In this document: positions 24,701-36,100 of the stretch, piece by piece
How positions within the stretch are numbered: position 1 is the first letter of the stretch
Layout of the letters: every line of letters begins with the position of its first letter
Assembly (NCBI RefSeq): GCF_030295425.1
Contig: NZ_AP027081.1
Location: 2,525,001 to 2,589,000 of the forward strand
Length of the DNA stretch: 64,000 nucleotides
Source: Mesoterricola sediminis
GTDB lineage: Bacteria > Acidobacteriota > Holophagae > Holophagales > Holophagaceae
Direction of reading: 5' to 3'
Made by a program: the position numbers and the translations under genes
Notes under the pieces: generated by a model
Database searches by the model: none
Told to the model about the DNA's origin: nothing
The model's input: the letters and a program-made list of their open reading frames with translations, nothing else

Positions 24701-26553
24701 AGGCTCACGACCATGGTCTGGATGGAGAGGGACTTCTTGGTGCCGGGGTCGTTCCAGGGCGCGTCATAGTTGGCGCTGTTGTTGGTGACCCCGTTGAGCC
24801 CGAAGGCGGCGTAGGCGGCCATCACCGCGGGATGGAAGTAGTCGCTGCCGGGAACGAAGCCCCCGCCGGCCATCTGGCTGCTGATCGCGGCGACGGGGTA
24901 GTTGGCTCCGCCCTTGCTCAGGCCGCTGTTGCCGTGGGTGTACGAGTAGTAGCCGGAACTGGAGCCGCTGTAGGCCGCAGCCTGGTCGCCGGCGGCGGAC
25001 AGGGAGTCGTTCATGGCGGTGGCCGACAGGGGCACGACCACCACGTCCCCGCCGCAGGAGCCGGAGCCGAACTTGGTGGTATCCCGGACGATCTTCCGGT
25101 ACGTGTTGGCCAGGGCCACGGCGAGGGGCCCGGGGGTGTAGGCGTCGTACGAGGCGTCGTTGGACCCCCAGTCCGAAATGGCCTGGGTCTGGGTCCCCAC
25201 CAGGTCCTTGGGGCCGATGCCCTGGAGGGCGCTGGTGCCCCCCGTCAGCAGGGCGCCCGTGAGGGACCGGAGGTCGGACAGGTAGGCGGGGTTCGTCTCG
25301 GCCCCGGACCGGTCCGCCCGGTACGTGCTGGGGGTGGCGTAGGCCGTGGCGGTCAGTTCCTCGTCGTTGGCGGGGTCCCCGTAGGCGGGGGCCAGGAAGC
25401 GGTAGTACCAGACGCCCTTGCCCCACTTGGAAATGAAGGCGTTGATGACGGCCACCTTCTCCGCCTGGAGGCGGTTCATGACGGGCAGGTGGTTGGCGTA
25501 CCCTTCCGCCAGGGCCGTGGTCTTGCCGGTACCCCCGTCCGAAACGGAGGTGGTGTCGGTGACCGAGGGCACCGCGTAGCCGTTGGCGTAGCCATAGGTG
25601 TTGGCGGCCCAGGTCACCGTGCCCGCCTTGTTCCCGGTCAGGGCGTAGACCCCCCGGATGGACTGGCCGTAGAAGATCCAGGAGAGGTAGTCCGGCGAGT
25701 AGTAGAACTGGCCGAGGATCTCGTCGTCGTAATGGTCGATCTTCCGGGCGGCGTTGGCGGACGTGTTGGAGAAGCTGTCGTAGGCGATCCCTGCATGGCC
25801 CGTCTGGTAAGTGAGCCGCCGGGAGAAATTGCGCTGGTACGGCTGGGGCACCGGGAACTTGTTGCCCGTCGTGGGAACCGGCGGTTCGGCGACGAAGCTG
25901 GGGGAGTCGAAGAGGTTCCAGGGGCACGGCAGGTCGATGGTGCGCACGATGGGCGTGGCATTGCCGCCCTTGCCGGTGGAGCCCACGGTGAGGGAGAACC
26001 GGATGTGGGTGACGGGATTGCCGGTGGCGTGGGCGAGGGTCGTCTTCGCATCCGTGGTGTAGGGCACCTCGGCCATCTTGGTGCCGGGGCCCACCAGGGC
26101 CATGGGATACCCCACCAGGTCCGTGGAGGCGCCCACGGCGGTCCGGACCGTCACGGGGCTGCCGCTGGGCCAGGTGTACATGCGCACCTCGGCGCGGCCG
26201 TTGTTGTTGCGCATGCCGAAGACGTAGCCGAGGATGGGGTTGCCGCGGCTCAGGGCGGACCCGCCGCCGGGCTTGAAGAACACGGTGGCGGCGCTGACGT
26301 CCCCGGGGTCCACGTGGGCCCCGGCCCCCAGGAAGGCGGACCGGGCCTTGTTGGTGAGGTAGTCGTAGCTCTCGAAGACGCCCCGGCTCGCGACCGTGGA
26401 GTCCAGGATGAGGACCAGCTTGCCGGACCCGGACTTGGACTTGTACACGTCGCTCAGGTCGGTGGCGGTCATGAGGTTCGGCTCCACCTGCGCCCGGAGG
26501 GCGAAGGCGACGGCGAGGCTCATCAGGTGGACTGCGGCATGCTTGAATCGCAT
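21796..26553 (-). CDS. pilY1: PilY1-like pilus tip adhesin/assembly protein
   Basis: A 1585-residue secreted protein with signal peptide (AAVHLMSLAVAFALRAQ). The N-terminal part has a von Willebrand A-like opening (KLVLILDSTVASRG) and long variable Ser/Thr/Asn-rich stretches. The C-terminal third is the PilY1 beta-propeller, seen in ARLIIVGTNTGNLHCFVEVA-type strands (DPHTRLIIVGTNTGNLHCF), FITGGYANDEINARYLNDD and RVYFGDMTGGVWALNADKVA. PilY1 caps or primes type IV pili and mediates adhesion and surface sensing. It lies between pilX and the pilin gene in one minus-strand operon. Confidence 0.92.
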   Translation of the reverse strand: MRFKHAAVHLMSLAVAFALRAQVEPNLMTATDLSDVYKSKSGSGKLVLILDSTVASRGVFESYDYLTNKARSAFLGAGAHVDPGDVSAATVFFKPGGGSALSRGNPILGYVFGMRNNNGRAEVRMYTWPSGSPVTVRTAVGASTDLVGYPMALVGPGTKMAEVPYTTDAKTTLAHATGNPVTHIRFSLTVGSTGKGGNATPIVRTIDLPCPWNLFDSPSFVAEPPVPTTGNKFPVPQPYQRNFSRRLTYQTGHAGIAYDSFSNTSANAARKIDHYDDEILGQFYYSPDYLSWIFYGQSIRGVYALTGNKAGTVTWAANTYGYANGYAVPSVTDTTSVSDGGTGKTTALAEGYANHLPVMNRLQAEKVAVINAFISKWGKGVWYYRFLAPAYGDPANDEELTATAYATPSTYRADRSGAETNPAYLSDLRSLTGALLTGGTSALQGIGPKDLVGTQTQAISDWGSNDASYDAYTPGPLAVALANTYRKIVRDTTKFGSGSCGGDVVVVPLSATAMNDSLSAAGDQAAAYSGSSSGYYSYTHGNSGLSKGGANYPVAAISSQMAGGGFVPGSDYFHPAVMAAYAAFGLNGVTNNSANYDAPWNDPGTKKSLSIQTMVVSLAVPGTYVLASDNNGRNPHEEFFDVAQWGNPKNPRWAASNPAPSSDLIYFYQSANSNNVRYFPTADPTSLEQAINDAASYVVYGKAALSAPATPATGVQNANQAYFGTFQTTATTDATARVPLWTGNLYAIGLKRATVPGTALGTVQNIIQFYGIDDSTGNFTPINNTGTNTADFDVLNLWSAYTIFGNYQKTQGNPDKILGGTPLSWKSRTAYILGDVNTLETYTHSANGAGSSTQLTRIKGWMTAKDPTGRYYLSSWVAANGAPSDDDARNLMRFLLGAFEATNNTDLRNRDKTDTDSSGNLLGHLNIMGDIVDSAPLAIELSKSLADTLPSKVTGDQFYTDAYGSGYTDPHTRLIIVGTNTGNLHCFVEVAAKATTSNDEGYYKAKAYELWTFLPPNLFPMLWDLYNQKGQQDPKIYKHHYGVDGDAVLFHVDKPSIGSVTGDTRVGSGEDATVIFSFRKGARDYFAINISNSGLSGVTPGNPRLAWWIRPTTGDIVKATGTDSSNASLLRTMGMSTSVPTFGYVRDAMSALRRCVFITGGYANDEINARYLNDDALAGTSYFQSGLGRLVMALDPMTGDHVRTYPWDFRTSPSGTTVGAIPGGVIPVSVIDQAAGLTNRVYFGDMTGGVWALNADKVAKVATFRSDSANINEWVDSSKVRLIYRDPSVRFTTAPDAFRLPGDFPVMVRVDATTAVKPVTVMVAIGAGDRNNPGDYPEDFSYTNSSGATVSATRNPAPYNRFYLLADLQNAASAITDSQLQPITSAWATSYSDARVNAGSPTYLWGQFTPSTNSGSNYKYGWYIDLPHTDTANPLLAPAGDSPNLTRDKVLVSPLIKDGAVFYSLFNIYGSSGFACSPFSTTRTFRQCDVLRPLYFDPEIDVTSAKVGDITNGTGASSVDGCSGLAFSFNSLSSQLVDAGDYVMQGGAKASLAEGTKGANTPDIQAVKDTSSSRGFRIRNWRVVR

Positions 26554-26587
26554 GGGAGACTCCGGGTGCGAAGGGTGGGGTCGTGCG

Positions 26588-27334
26588 TCACTGCCCTGGC
26601 GCGTATTCCACCAGGGCCTCCCGCTGGGCGACGAAGGCCTGGGTGGTTCCGACGATGTTGGCCCGTCCGGTGCTCCTCAGCAGGAACATGCCCCCGGTGA
26701 CCTTGGCCTTGCCGCCGCTGCCCAGGGCGGAGAGGGGCCGGCCCAGGTAGCGGACCTCCGTGTCGAAGGCCTGCTGGACGACGGAGGGCTGGAGGAAGGT
26801 GCTGGAGCCCTTGACGTAGCCCGTCTGGAAGAGTTCGGGGGCCGTGGTGGCCGTGTAGTCGACGCTCCGCAGGAAGAACCGGGTGGAGCCGGTCTGCTTG
26901 CTGAGCAGGCCGTAATCCCCCGCCCCGGGGGTGTTGGGCTGGGGATCGTCGCCGGGCACGAGGATGGTCGGGTCGTCCGAGCCCAGGGCCAGGAGGATCT
27001 TCTGCATCTGCTGCTGGACGTAGAGGCGCCCGCCCGTGAGGGAGGCCTGGGAGAGGGTGCTGGTGTTGTTGCCCAGGGCGTCGGTGGTCGCGTTGATGGT
27101 CTTGCCGGCGTCGGGGTTGCTCCAGGTGATCACCCAGTCGATGCCGCTGTCGGCGGCTTCCGCCGCCTTGCGGCCGGTGCCTTCGTTGCCGGTGATGGCC
27201 AGGTCCCGCAGGGAGGTCTGGCTCACGGCCAGGGCCGCGATGGTCATGGTGGCCAGGATGATGAAGGCGATCAGGATGACCAGGCCGCCCTGTTCGGAGG
27301 GCCGGGAGGGGATTTGGGGGCGCGGAGACATCAT
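26588..27334 (-). CDS. pilX: PilX-like minor pilin assembly protein
   Basis: A 248-residue protein with the PilX opening: basic N-terminus, then SEQGGLVILIAFIILATMTI and AALAVSQTSLRDLAITGNEG, the hallmark block of PilX in which the hydrophobic helix runs into an amphipathic helix ending in AADSGIDWVITW. The prepilin-type Glu is absent, as in other PilX proteins. The ATG overlaps the pilW stop (ATGA). It lies directly upstream of pilY1, 34 bases away, as in the Pseudomonas fimU-pilVWXY1 operon, where these proteins form the priming complex at the pilus tip. Confidence 0.88.
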   Translation of the reverse strand: MMSPRPQIPSRPSEQGGLVILIAFIILATMTIAALAVSQTSLRDLAITGNEGTGRKAAEAADSGIDWVITWSNPDAGKTINATTDALGNNTSTLSQASLTGGRLYVQQQMQKILLALGSDDPTILVPGDDPQPNTPGAGDYGLLSKQTGSTRFFLRSVDYTATTAPELFQTGYVKGSSTFLQPSVVQQAFDTEVRYLGRPLSALGSGGKAKVTGGMFLLRSTGRANIVGTTQAFVAQREALVEYAPGQ

Positions 27335-28482
27335 GGGGCACCGAGGGCGAAGTTGCGCGGAGAGACGAACAGGGTTTCCCGCCGGGTCCGGTACGCGGCC
27401 TGGTTGGGCGTCTTGGCGTACTCGGTGCGCCGGAGCTGCGTGCGCGTCTCCACATCGATCTTCAGGAGGACGGAGGCGTAGTTGAACCAGAACGGATCGG
27501 TCGCGCTGGACATGCCCCCGGGGAGGGACGCGGCCAGCGGACTCTGGGAGGCGAGGGTGGTGAAGGCCGAGGCGGTCGCGGTCTGGATCGCCGCCCACTG
27601 GCTCGTGGCGAGGTTGTTGACCTGGCGGATCCAGGTCTGGCCGCCATCCAGGCTCCAGTCGAGCTTGAAGGAGGTCACGCCCTCCATGATCACTTCCGCC
27701 GTGCCCCAGGAGCCGCCCAGGGTCCGGGTGCGGCGCACCAGGCAGGGCACGGTCGCCGCGCTGTTGGAGGGATCCAGGGCCAGGGCCTGGATGGTGTAGC
27801 TGACCACCTGCAGGGGCCGGATGAAGCCCACTTCGGCACCCTTCTTGTGGGCCTTCATCACCTGGCCGGAGATCAGCGGATTGACCACGTTGTTGCCGTA
27901 GTCGTTCTGGAGGTCGCCGCCGGTGGTGAAGCTGACCAGGCCGTCCTTGTCGGGGGCGGCCGACGCCACGAAGAGCTCCATGGCCGAGTCCTTGACGAAG
28001 ATGATGTCGCCGCTCTTCACGAGGGCGCCGCCCGACGCGAAGGCGCACCCCAGGGAGGTGCCGCCGGGGGCCGTATCGGCGGCGACCGTGGCCTGGGTGG
28101 TGAGGGGCACGTCCATGACCACCTGGAGTTCGTCGGGGTTGCCGATGGACTCGGTGGTGCCGTCGCTGTGCGTGAGGGTCACGGCATTGGCGCTGGTCTC
28201 GATGAGGATGGCCGGCTGGGTGTTGGCGAGCAGCTCGGTGACGACCCGGGGTGGCATCAGGTACCCCGCCTGCTGGACGTCGTTCTGGAGGAGGGCCAGG
28301 GCCCAGCGGGCGTTCCGCTGCATGCCGCTCAGCTCCAGGGTGGTGGAGAAGGCGCTGACGTTGGCCGTGAAGACCTTGTACATGCCCGCCATGAGGAAGG
28401 AGGTGAAGACCACGGCAATGAGGAGTTCCGTCAGGGAGAACCCCAGGGACCGGTTCCGCCGGCTCGATTCACATGCGCACAT
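27331..28482 (-). CDS. pilW: PilW-like minor pilin
   Basis: A 383-residue prepilin: leader ending RNRSLG, then FSLTELLIAVVFTSFLMAGM with Glu at +5. The helix continues (YKVFTANVSAFSTTLELSGM QRNARWALALLQNDVQQAGY), which is the PilW signature. The large C-terminal domain is variable. It overlaps pilV by 14 bases and pilX by four. It is expected to be an inner-membrane minor pilin until assembled into the pilus tip complex. Confidence 0.9.
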   Translation of the reverse strand: MCACESSRRNRSLGFSLTELLIAVVFTSFLMAGMYKVFTANVSAFSTTLELSGMQRNARWALALLQNDVQQAGYLMPPRVVTELLANTQPAILIETSANAVTLTHSDGTTESIGNPDELQVVMDVPLTTQATVAADTAPGGTSLGCAFASGGALVKSGDIIFVKDSAMELFVASAAPDKDGLVSFTTGGDLQNDYGNNVVNPLISGQVMKAHKKGAEVGFIRPLQVVSYTIQALALDPSNSAATVPCLVRRTRTLGGSWGTAEVIMEGVTSFKLDWSLDGGQTWIRQVNNLATSQWAAIQTATASAFTTLASQSPLAASLPGGMSSATDPFWFNYASVLLKIDVETRTQLRRTEYAKTPNQAAYRTRRETLFVSPRNFALGAP

Positions 28483-29032
28483 AGCGGCTCACCGAGAAGG
28501 CCCTGGACTTGGGGACGTTGGGGGACCGGGGATCGAATTCCTGCCAGGTCACGTTCACCGTGAATTCCTGGAGGGCGGTCTTGGCGTAGGGGTAGAGGTC
28601 CCCGGCCTTCCGCGACCACGTGGTGGAGAAGACGATGGACTTGTCGGCGCCGTAGCCTTGGCTGCCCTCGGTGGTGTAGTAGGGGTCGTCCTGGCGCAGG
28701 CCGAGGAGGGTGAAACCGGGCCCGGCCACCGGGGAGGCGGTCGCCGAGGCCGCGACGGGGTCGATGAAGGTGAAGGTCCGGCCTGACAGGCTGACGGTGC
28801 CGTCGGGATTGACCATCCGCTCGGCGCTCGTCACCGCCCCTTCGGCCTGGATGCGGTCCAGGAGGCCATGGGCGATGTAGGTGGCCGTGCCCATCTGCCG
28901 GGAGGTGGTGCCCTGGCTCACGGAGGCGACCTGGAGGGCCGCCAGCCCAAGCAGGCCGATGGCCAGGATGAGGGTGGCCATCAGCATCTCCACCAGGGTG
29001 AAGCCGCGCTCCCCCTCGCGCAGCCGATCCAT
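28469..29032 (-). CDS. pilV: PilV-like minor pilin
   Basis: A 187-residue prepilin: short leader MDRLREGERG, then FTLVEMLMATLILAIGLLGL AALQVASVSQG, the PilV/GspI pattern with Glu at +5 and the GLLGLA helix end. An in-frame upstream extension of 52 residues has no family resemblance. The ATG at 29032 overlaps the stop of the fimT-like gene, giving coupled translation. Part of the tip-initiation complex with the neighbouring minor pilins. Confidence 0.9.
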   Translation of the reverse strand: MDRLREGERGFTLVEMLMATLILAIGLLGLAALQVASVSQGTTSRQMGTATYIAHGLLDRIQAEGAVTSAERMVNPDGTVSLSGRTFTFIDPVAASATASPVAGPGFTLLGLRQDDPYYTTEGSQGYGADKSIVFSTTWSRKAGDLYPYAKTALQEFTVNVTWQEFDPRSPNVPKSRAFSVSRYVRM

Positions 29033-29727
29033 CAGTCCAGTCGTCGCCACGCCGCCTCCGCGCGCTCGGCCCTGGTCAAGCCAGAGTCGGCCTTGTAATA
29101 GGTCTCGATGGTCCCTCGTCCTGTGATGAAGATGACCCCGTAGGGCGTCCCCTTCTGGTTGGGGCTCCGGCCGGCCACGCCCAGCCACATGCCGCCGGTC
29201 ACATCGGTCCGGTTCCCGGTGCTGTCGACGGTCTGGGGCAGGCCGGCCGACGAGAAGCCCTGTTTGCTCGCGCCCACGGCCACGGGGGTGTCCCAGTTGG
29301 CGAACCCGAGGGTGGCCAGGGAGGCCAGGCCCTGGACGGGCTCGGCCTCCGTGCCCACCGGAGGCGGCAGGTCGCGGAAGAAGGTGGCGTTCCGCTGCCA
29401 GCTGTCCGCGAAGGTCACGTCCATGAGGGGGACGGTGTTCACGCTCCCGTCCGGCTTGAGGTCGAAGACCTGGAGGCGGACCGGATTCTCGGTGACGACG
29501 AAGTTGACGTTCTTGCCGCCCACCATGGCCAGGCCCCGGGCCTGCTTGAGGGCGGCCGCCGCTTCGATGAGCCCGGCCTTCACGGCGCCGGGGGACTTGG
29601 GCGTGAGGGCGAAGACGCCCACGAAGGCGAGGATGCCGATGATGACCAGGACCACCATCAACTCGATCATCGAGAATCCGGCTCCGGCTGACCTGCCCCG
29701 GACCGCCCCGGGCGATGACGCGATCAT
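29032..29727 (-). CDS. FimT/GspH-like minor pilin
   Basis: A 231-residue prepilin with leader ending RSAGAG, then FSMIELMVVLVIIGILAFVG, Glu at +5. The segment after the helix (GLIEAAAALKQARGLAMVGG) is the FimT/GspH pattern. It opens the fimT-pilV-pilW-pilX-pilY1-pilin operon. A strong Shine-Dalgarno (AGGAGG) lies eight bases before the ATG, and a small perfect hairpin lies just upstream of that. Confidence 0.9.
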   Translation of the reverse strand: MIASSPGAVRGRSAGAGFSMIELMVVLVIIGILAFVGVFALTPKSPGAVKAGLIEAAAALKQARGLAMVGGKNVNFVVTENPVRLQVFDLKPDGSVNTVPLMDVTFADSWQRNATFFRDLPPPVGTEAEPVQGLASLATLGFANWDTPVAVGASKQGFSSAGLPQTVDSTGNRTDVTGGMWLGVAGRSPNQKGTPYGVIFITGRGTIETYYKADSGLTRAERAEAAWRRLD

Positions 29728-29744
29728 GGCTGACGCCTCCTCTT

Positions 29745-29760
29745 CTTCTCTGGAGAGAAG
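29745..29760 (-). promoter_or_regulatory. Short perfect hairpin next to the pil operon ribosome site
   Basis: On the minus strand CTTCTCT-CC-AGAGAAG folds into a seven-base-pair stem, ending three bases before the AGGAGG that serves the first pil gene. The leader upstream is AT-richer than the surroundings and contains TTTAAATT at about 29789-29796, a possible -10 region. Whether the hairpin controls translation is unknown. Confidence 0.3.
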
Positions 29761-29863
29761 GTAGCTTTTACCGGCCGGGCGTAGCCTTGAATTTAAACAC
29801 TTGCTTTTCAGACGATTACACCGACCCGACCGGGGGCCCCCCGCAGACCGGGCGGGCTGTGAC

Positions 29864-29899
29864 TAAAAAATACACACCCCGTCCGGAGCGGCCAGGGGG
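29864..29899 (-). terminator. Possible terminator after priA
   Basis: On the minus strand CCCCC(T) and GGGG sequences around CCGCTCCGG form a modest stem 14 or more bases past the priA stop, followed within six bases by TATTTTTTAG. The T run is the best in this area, but the stem is weak. Confidence 0.4.
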
Positions 29900-29912
29900 C
29901 CCTTGCCCTCCG

Positions 29913-32198
<2,286 letters not shown>

Positions 32199-32264
32199 GC
32201 CCTGCGATCATATCGCGATAGAATCCCTGGCCAGACCCCAATGGACCACGCACCCGGGAGCCCC

Positions 32265-33020
32265 ATGGAATCCAAAGGCCGCCTTCTCCTTGCCGACGAT
32301 GAGGATGTGTTCCTCCAGGCCATGGCCCAGCTCCTCGAGATGCAGGGCTTCACCGTCGACCCGGCCGCCTCGGTCCCGGAGGCCCGCGCCCTCCTGGAGG
32401 CCAACAGCTACGACATCCTGGTCTCCGACATCGTCATGCCCGGCGGCAAGGTGCTGGACCTGGTGCGGAGCATCCCGGAGCGCAACGCCGGCCTCCCCGT
32501 CGTGCTCATGACGGGCCACCCCTCCGTGGACACCGCCCTCGAGGCCATGGGCAACGCGGTCCTGGCCTACCTGGTGAAGCCGTTCACCCTGGAGGAGCTG
32601 ATGGGGCCCCTCCAGACCGGCCTCCGCCTGCGCAAGGTGCAGTCCCTCGCCCTGGAGTCGTCGCGCCGCCTCCAGACCTGGGCGGACGAGATGCGGGCGG
32701 TGGAGGCCGATATCCGGTCGGCCCCGGCCAGCATGGGCGTCATGCCCCTGTCCGGCCTGGTCGGGCTGGTCCTGGGCAACCTCGCCGCCTCGACCCTGGA
32801 GCTCAAGCAGCTCCTGGACGTGGCCCTCCAGACCTCCGCCTCCCAGGGGGTGTGCGGCATCCGGGACTGCCCCCGGCTCGGCCTGCTCCAGGAGACCCTG
32901 CGGGAGGGGGTGGACGTGCTGGAGCGGACCAAGGGTTCCTTCAAGTCCAAGGAACTCGGCGATCTCCGCCGCCGGTTCTCGTCCGCCCTGGAAGGAACCG
33001 GGCCAACGACTGGCGCTTGA
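32265..33020 (+). CDS. Response regulator with a C-terminal helical domain of unknown type
   Basis: The first 120 residues are a complete receiver: acidic pocket LLLADDEDVF, phosphoacceptor Asp 55 in LVSDIVMPG, Thr 83 region LMTGHPSV and Lys 105 in YLVKPFTLEE. The remaining 130 residues (RRLQTWADEMRAVEADIRSA ... TSASQGVCGIRDCPRLGLLQ ...) look helical with no HTH, GGDEF, HD-GYP or AAA+ motifs; I do not recognise them. The ATG at 32265 has GGGAG four bases upstream; a start eight codons earlier has none. It lies 158 bases before the large hybrid kinase on the same strand and is a candidate phosphate acceptor for it. Confidence 0.88.
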   Translation: MESKGRLLLADDEDVFLQAMAQLLEMQGFTVDPAASVPEARALLEANSYDILVSDIVMPGGKVLDLVRSIPERNAGLPVVLMTGHPSVDTALEAMGNAVLAYLVKPFTLEELMGPLQTGLRLRKVQSLALESSRRLQTWADEMRAVEADIRSAPASMGVMPLSGLVGLVLGNLAASTLELKQLLDVALQTSASQGVCGIRDCPRLGLLQETLREGVDVLERTKGSFKSKELGDLRRRFSSALEGTGPTTGA

Positions 33021-33178
33021 CAATTTTAACCCCCTCCGCATACTGGCCTAGCTTTTCCAAGTCCCTCAGGGACGACCAGTCTTGGCGGGCAGGATCCGGT
33101 CCTGCAAGTTGAAGGCGAAATCCTGGAGCACCCGCTGCCAGCCCGAATTCGCAACGCGCTTCCGCGGCAGGCCCTTCC

Positions 33179-36100
33179 ATGGCATTCCGGCTTCTCATCG
33201 TCGAGCAGAGCGAACTCCAGGTCCAGCGCCTGGCCCAGGTCCTCCGGGAGGCGGGCCTGGCCTTCACCTGGGAGGCCGCGGCCACCGCGGCCGAGGTCCA
33301 GGGGGCCCTGGACCGGGGCGGGCAGGACCTCCTCCTCTGCGCCCACGCCCTGCCCGGCCTCAGCTACGCCTGGGTGCTGGCCCAGGCCCAGGAGCGCGGC
33401 CTGACCGTGCCCTGCATCGTCATCGGCCCCACCTCGGACGAGGACATGGTGGCCCGGGCGGTCCGGCTGGGCGCACGGGATTTCGTGTCCCTCGGCCGCC
33501 TCAACCGCCTGCCCCAGGCCGTGCGCCGGGAGCTGGAGCGCGTGGACCGCGGCCCCGTCGCGCCCACCGCCGCGGAGGCGCTGCCCCCGGCCGGGGACGA
33601 GGCCCTGCTGGACCACATGGTGGAGGCCTACGGCCTCCACGAGGCCATCCGGGACGCCTCGGGCCGGGGCGTCGACTTCCGCTGGCTGCGGGTGAACAAG
33701 GCCTATGAGCGCCTCACGGGGCTCCGGTCGGAGGAGATGATCGGCCGCACCGCCCGGGAGGTGGTGCCCGACCTGGACCCGGTCTGGATCGAGCGGTTCT
33801 GCCGGGTGGGCCTGGCCGGGGAACCCGCGGCCCTGGACAACTACATCAGCCTCCGGGGGCGGGTGTTCTCCGGGCTCGCCTTCTGCCCCGCGCCCGGCCA
33901 GTTCGCCCTCCTGTTCAACGACGTCACCGAAAGCCGGGCCCTGGCGACCTCCCAGGGGAGCCTGGCCGCGGCGGTGGACCAGGCCGCGGAAGGCATCATG
34001 ACCGCCAACCTCGGGGGCCTCATCACGTACGCCAACCCAGCCATGGAAGCCCTGGCGGAGGATCCGCGCACCCGGTCCGTGGGGCGCCCCGCGAGCGAGG
34101 TCCTGCCCGGGATTCCCACGGAATGCTGGACGGGGGGCCTCCCCTGGCAGGGCCGGGTGACCCGGACGGTGGCGGGCGGCGTCCAGGTCCTCGACTGCAC
34201 CCTGGCCCCGGTCCGGGATCCGGCGGGCCGGCCCACCTCCACCGTCGTGGTGGCGCGGGACGTGACCCTGGAGGCCGATACCGAGCGCAGCCTCCGGCAG
34301 ATGGAGAAGATGAAGGCCCTGGGCGAGGTCGCCGGGGGGATCTCCCACGACTTCAACAACCTCCTGACCGCCATCCTCAGCGCCACGGAGCTCATCGAGT
34401 GGAACCTGGCGGAGGGCAGCCCCATCCGCCTCAAGCTCCAGGTGATCTACCAGGCCGTGATGCGCGCCCGGGAGCTGAACAAGCAGATCCTCGCCTTCAG
34501 CCGCTCCCAGGACGAGAAGTTCATCCCCTTCGACCTGAGCGTCGTGGTCAAGGAGGCCGTCCACCTGATCAAGTCCACCTTCCCGCCCTCGGTGCAGGTC
34601 CGCGCCAGCCACGAATCGGGCGTCTGGATCAACGGGAACGGCGCCCAGATCCACCAGGTGGTGATGAACATCGCCATCAACGCCCTCCAGGCCATGCTCC
34701 CCGCGGGCGGCGTCCTGGAGATCGGCCTGGAGGGGGGTCCGGACGAGGCGAGGCTCACCTTCCGGGACACCGGCTGCGGCATGGACGCGGCGACCCTGGA
34801 CCGGGTCTTCGAGCCGTTCTTCACCACCAAGGAGCGCGCCGCCGGCAAGGGCCTCGGCCTTTCCGTGGTCCACGGCATCGTCACGGCCCACGGGGGGACC
34901 GTCACCGCCCGGAGCGAGCCGGGCAAGGGCAGCGTCTTCACCGTCACCATCCCCGCCGCCATCCGCCCGGGGGCCGCGCAGGAGGAGACGCCGGACGAGG
35001 TCCCCACCGGTTCGGAGCGGGTCCTGTTCGTGGACGACGAGGAGGTCCTGGCCGCCCTCGGGAAGCAGGGGCTCCAGCTCCTCGGGTACCGGGTCACGGC
35101 CCGGTCCGACGCCCACGAGGCCCTCGAGGAGATCCGGCACCATGCCCAGGACTTCGACATCCTCATCACGGACCTCTCCATGCCGGGCATGTCGGGGGTG
35201 GAACTGACCCAGCAGGTGCGCCGGATCCGGCCCGACCTGCCCGCCATCCTCATCACCGGGGCCTTCCAGGACCCCCTGCCCCTGGAGGGAATGTCCACCC
35301 CCTTCGCCGAAGTCCTCCTGAAGCCCTCCACCATCCTCGACATGGCCCACGCCGTGCGCCGGGTGATGCGGGCCGCGCCCGCCAAGGCCGCGCCGGACCC
35401 CGCCCTGGAGGCCGCCGCGCGCCACGAGGGCGACTCGGCCATCCTGCTGGCCGAGGACAGCCAGTCCACCCGGTCCCTGCTCCGCAGCTGGCTGGTCAAG
35501 GCCGGCTACAAGGTGGACGAGGCCCGCGACGGCCAGGAGGGGTGGGAGCTCTTCGAGCGCAATCCGGGCCGCTACGCCCTGGTGGTCACCGACATCGTCA
35601 TGCCCCGCCTGGATGGGCTCGGCCTGGCCCGCCGGATCCGGACCCTGGATCCCTCCATCCCCATGGTCATGCTCTCCTCCTCGGAAAGCACCGAATCGGT
35701 GAAGGAGGCCCTCCACCTCCAGGTGAGCGAGTTCCTCACGAAGCCCTTCGAATCGCGCCTCCTGGTCTCCACCGTGGAGCGCCTCTGCGCGGACCAGGCC
35801 ACGCGCCTGAAGAACCTGCGGAGCCACGAGACGGCCCAGGCCGTGCGCATGGCCCAGCGCGCCATGGAGGCCCTCCCCGAGCGGGACATGCCCATCTATT
35901 CCATCTCCGAGCCGCTCACGGACGCCGGCGGGGACGTGTTCCGGGCCTTCCGGCGCGACGACGGCTCCATCTTCTTCTGCCTGGCGGACGTGGCGGGCCA
36001 CTCCGTGATCAGCTCGTACGCCGTCGCCGCCTACCTGGGCATGCTCGCCAACTTCATCACCGGCGACCTGGACCTCCGCGGCCTGGCCTTCCGCCTCAAC

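Noticed and set aside
21586-26700. Very long plus-strand open frame antisense to pilY1 (about 1700 codons)
   Set aside because: GC-rich coding DNA leaves long open frames on the opposite strand; the product is Gly/Val/His-rich low complexity, while the minus strand encodes a clear PilY1 with signal peptide and propeller motifs.
29728-29830. Possible cyclic-di-GMP riboswitch in the pil operon leader
   Set aside because: The leader lacks the conserved GEMM core (CACGCACAGGGCAAACC-type and GACGCAAAGCC-type segments); only a small hairpin is present.
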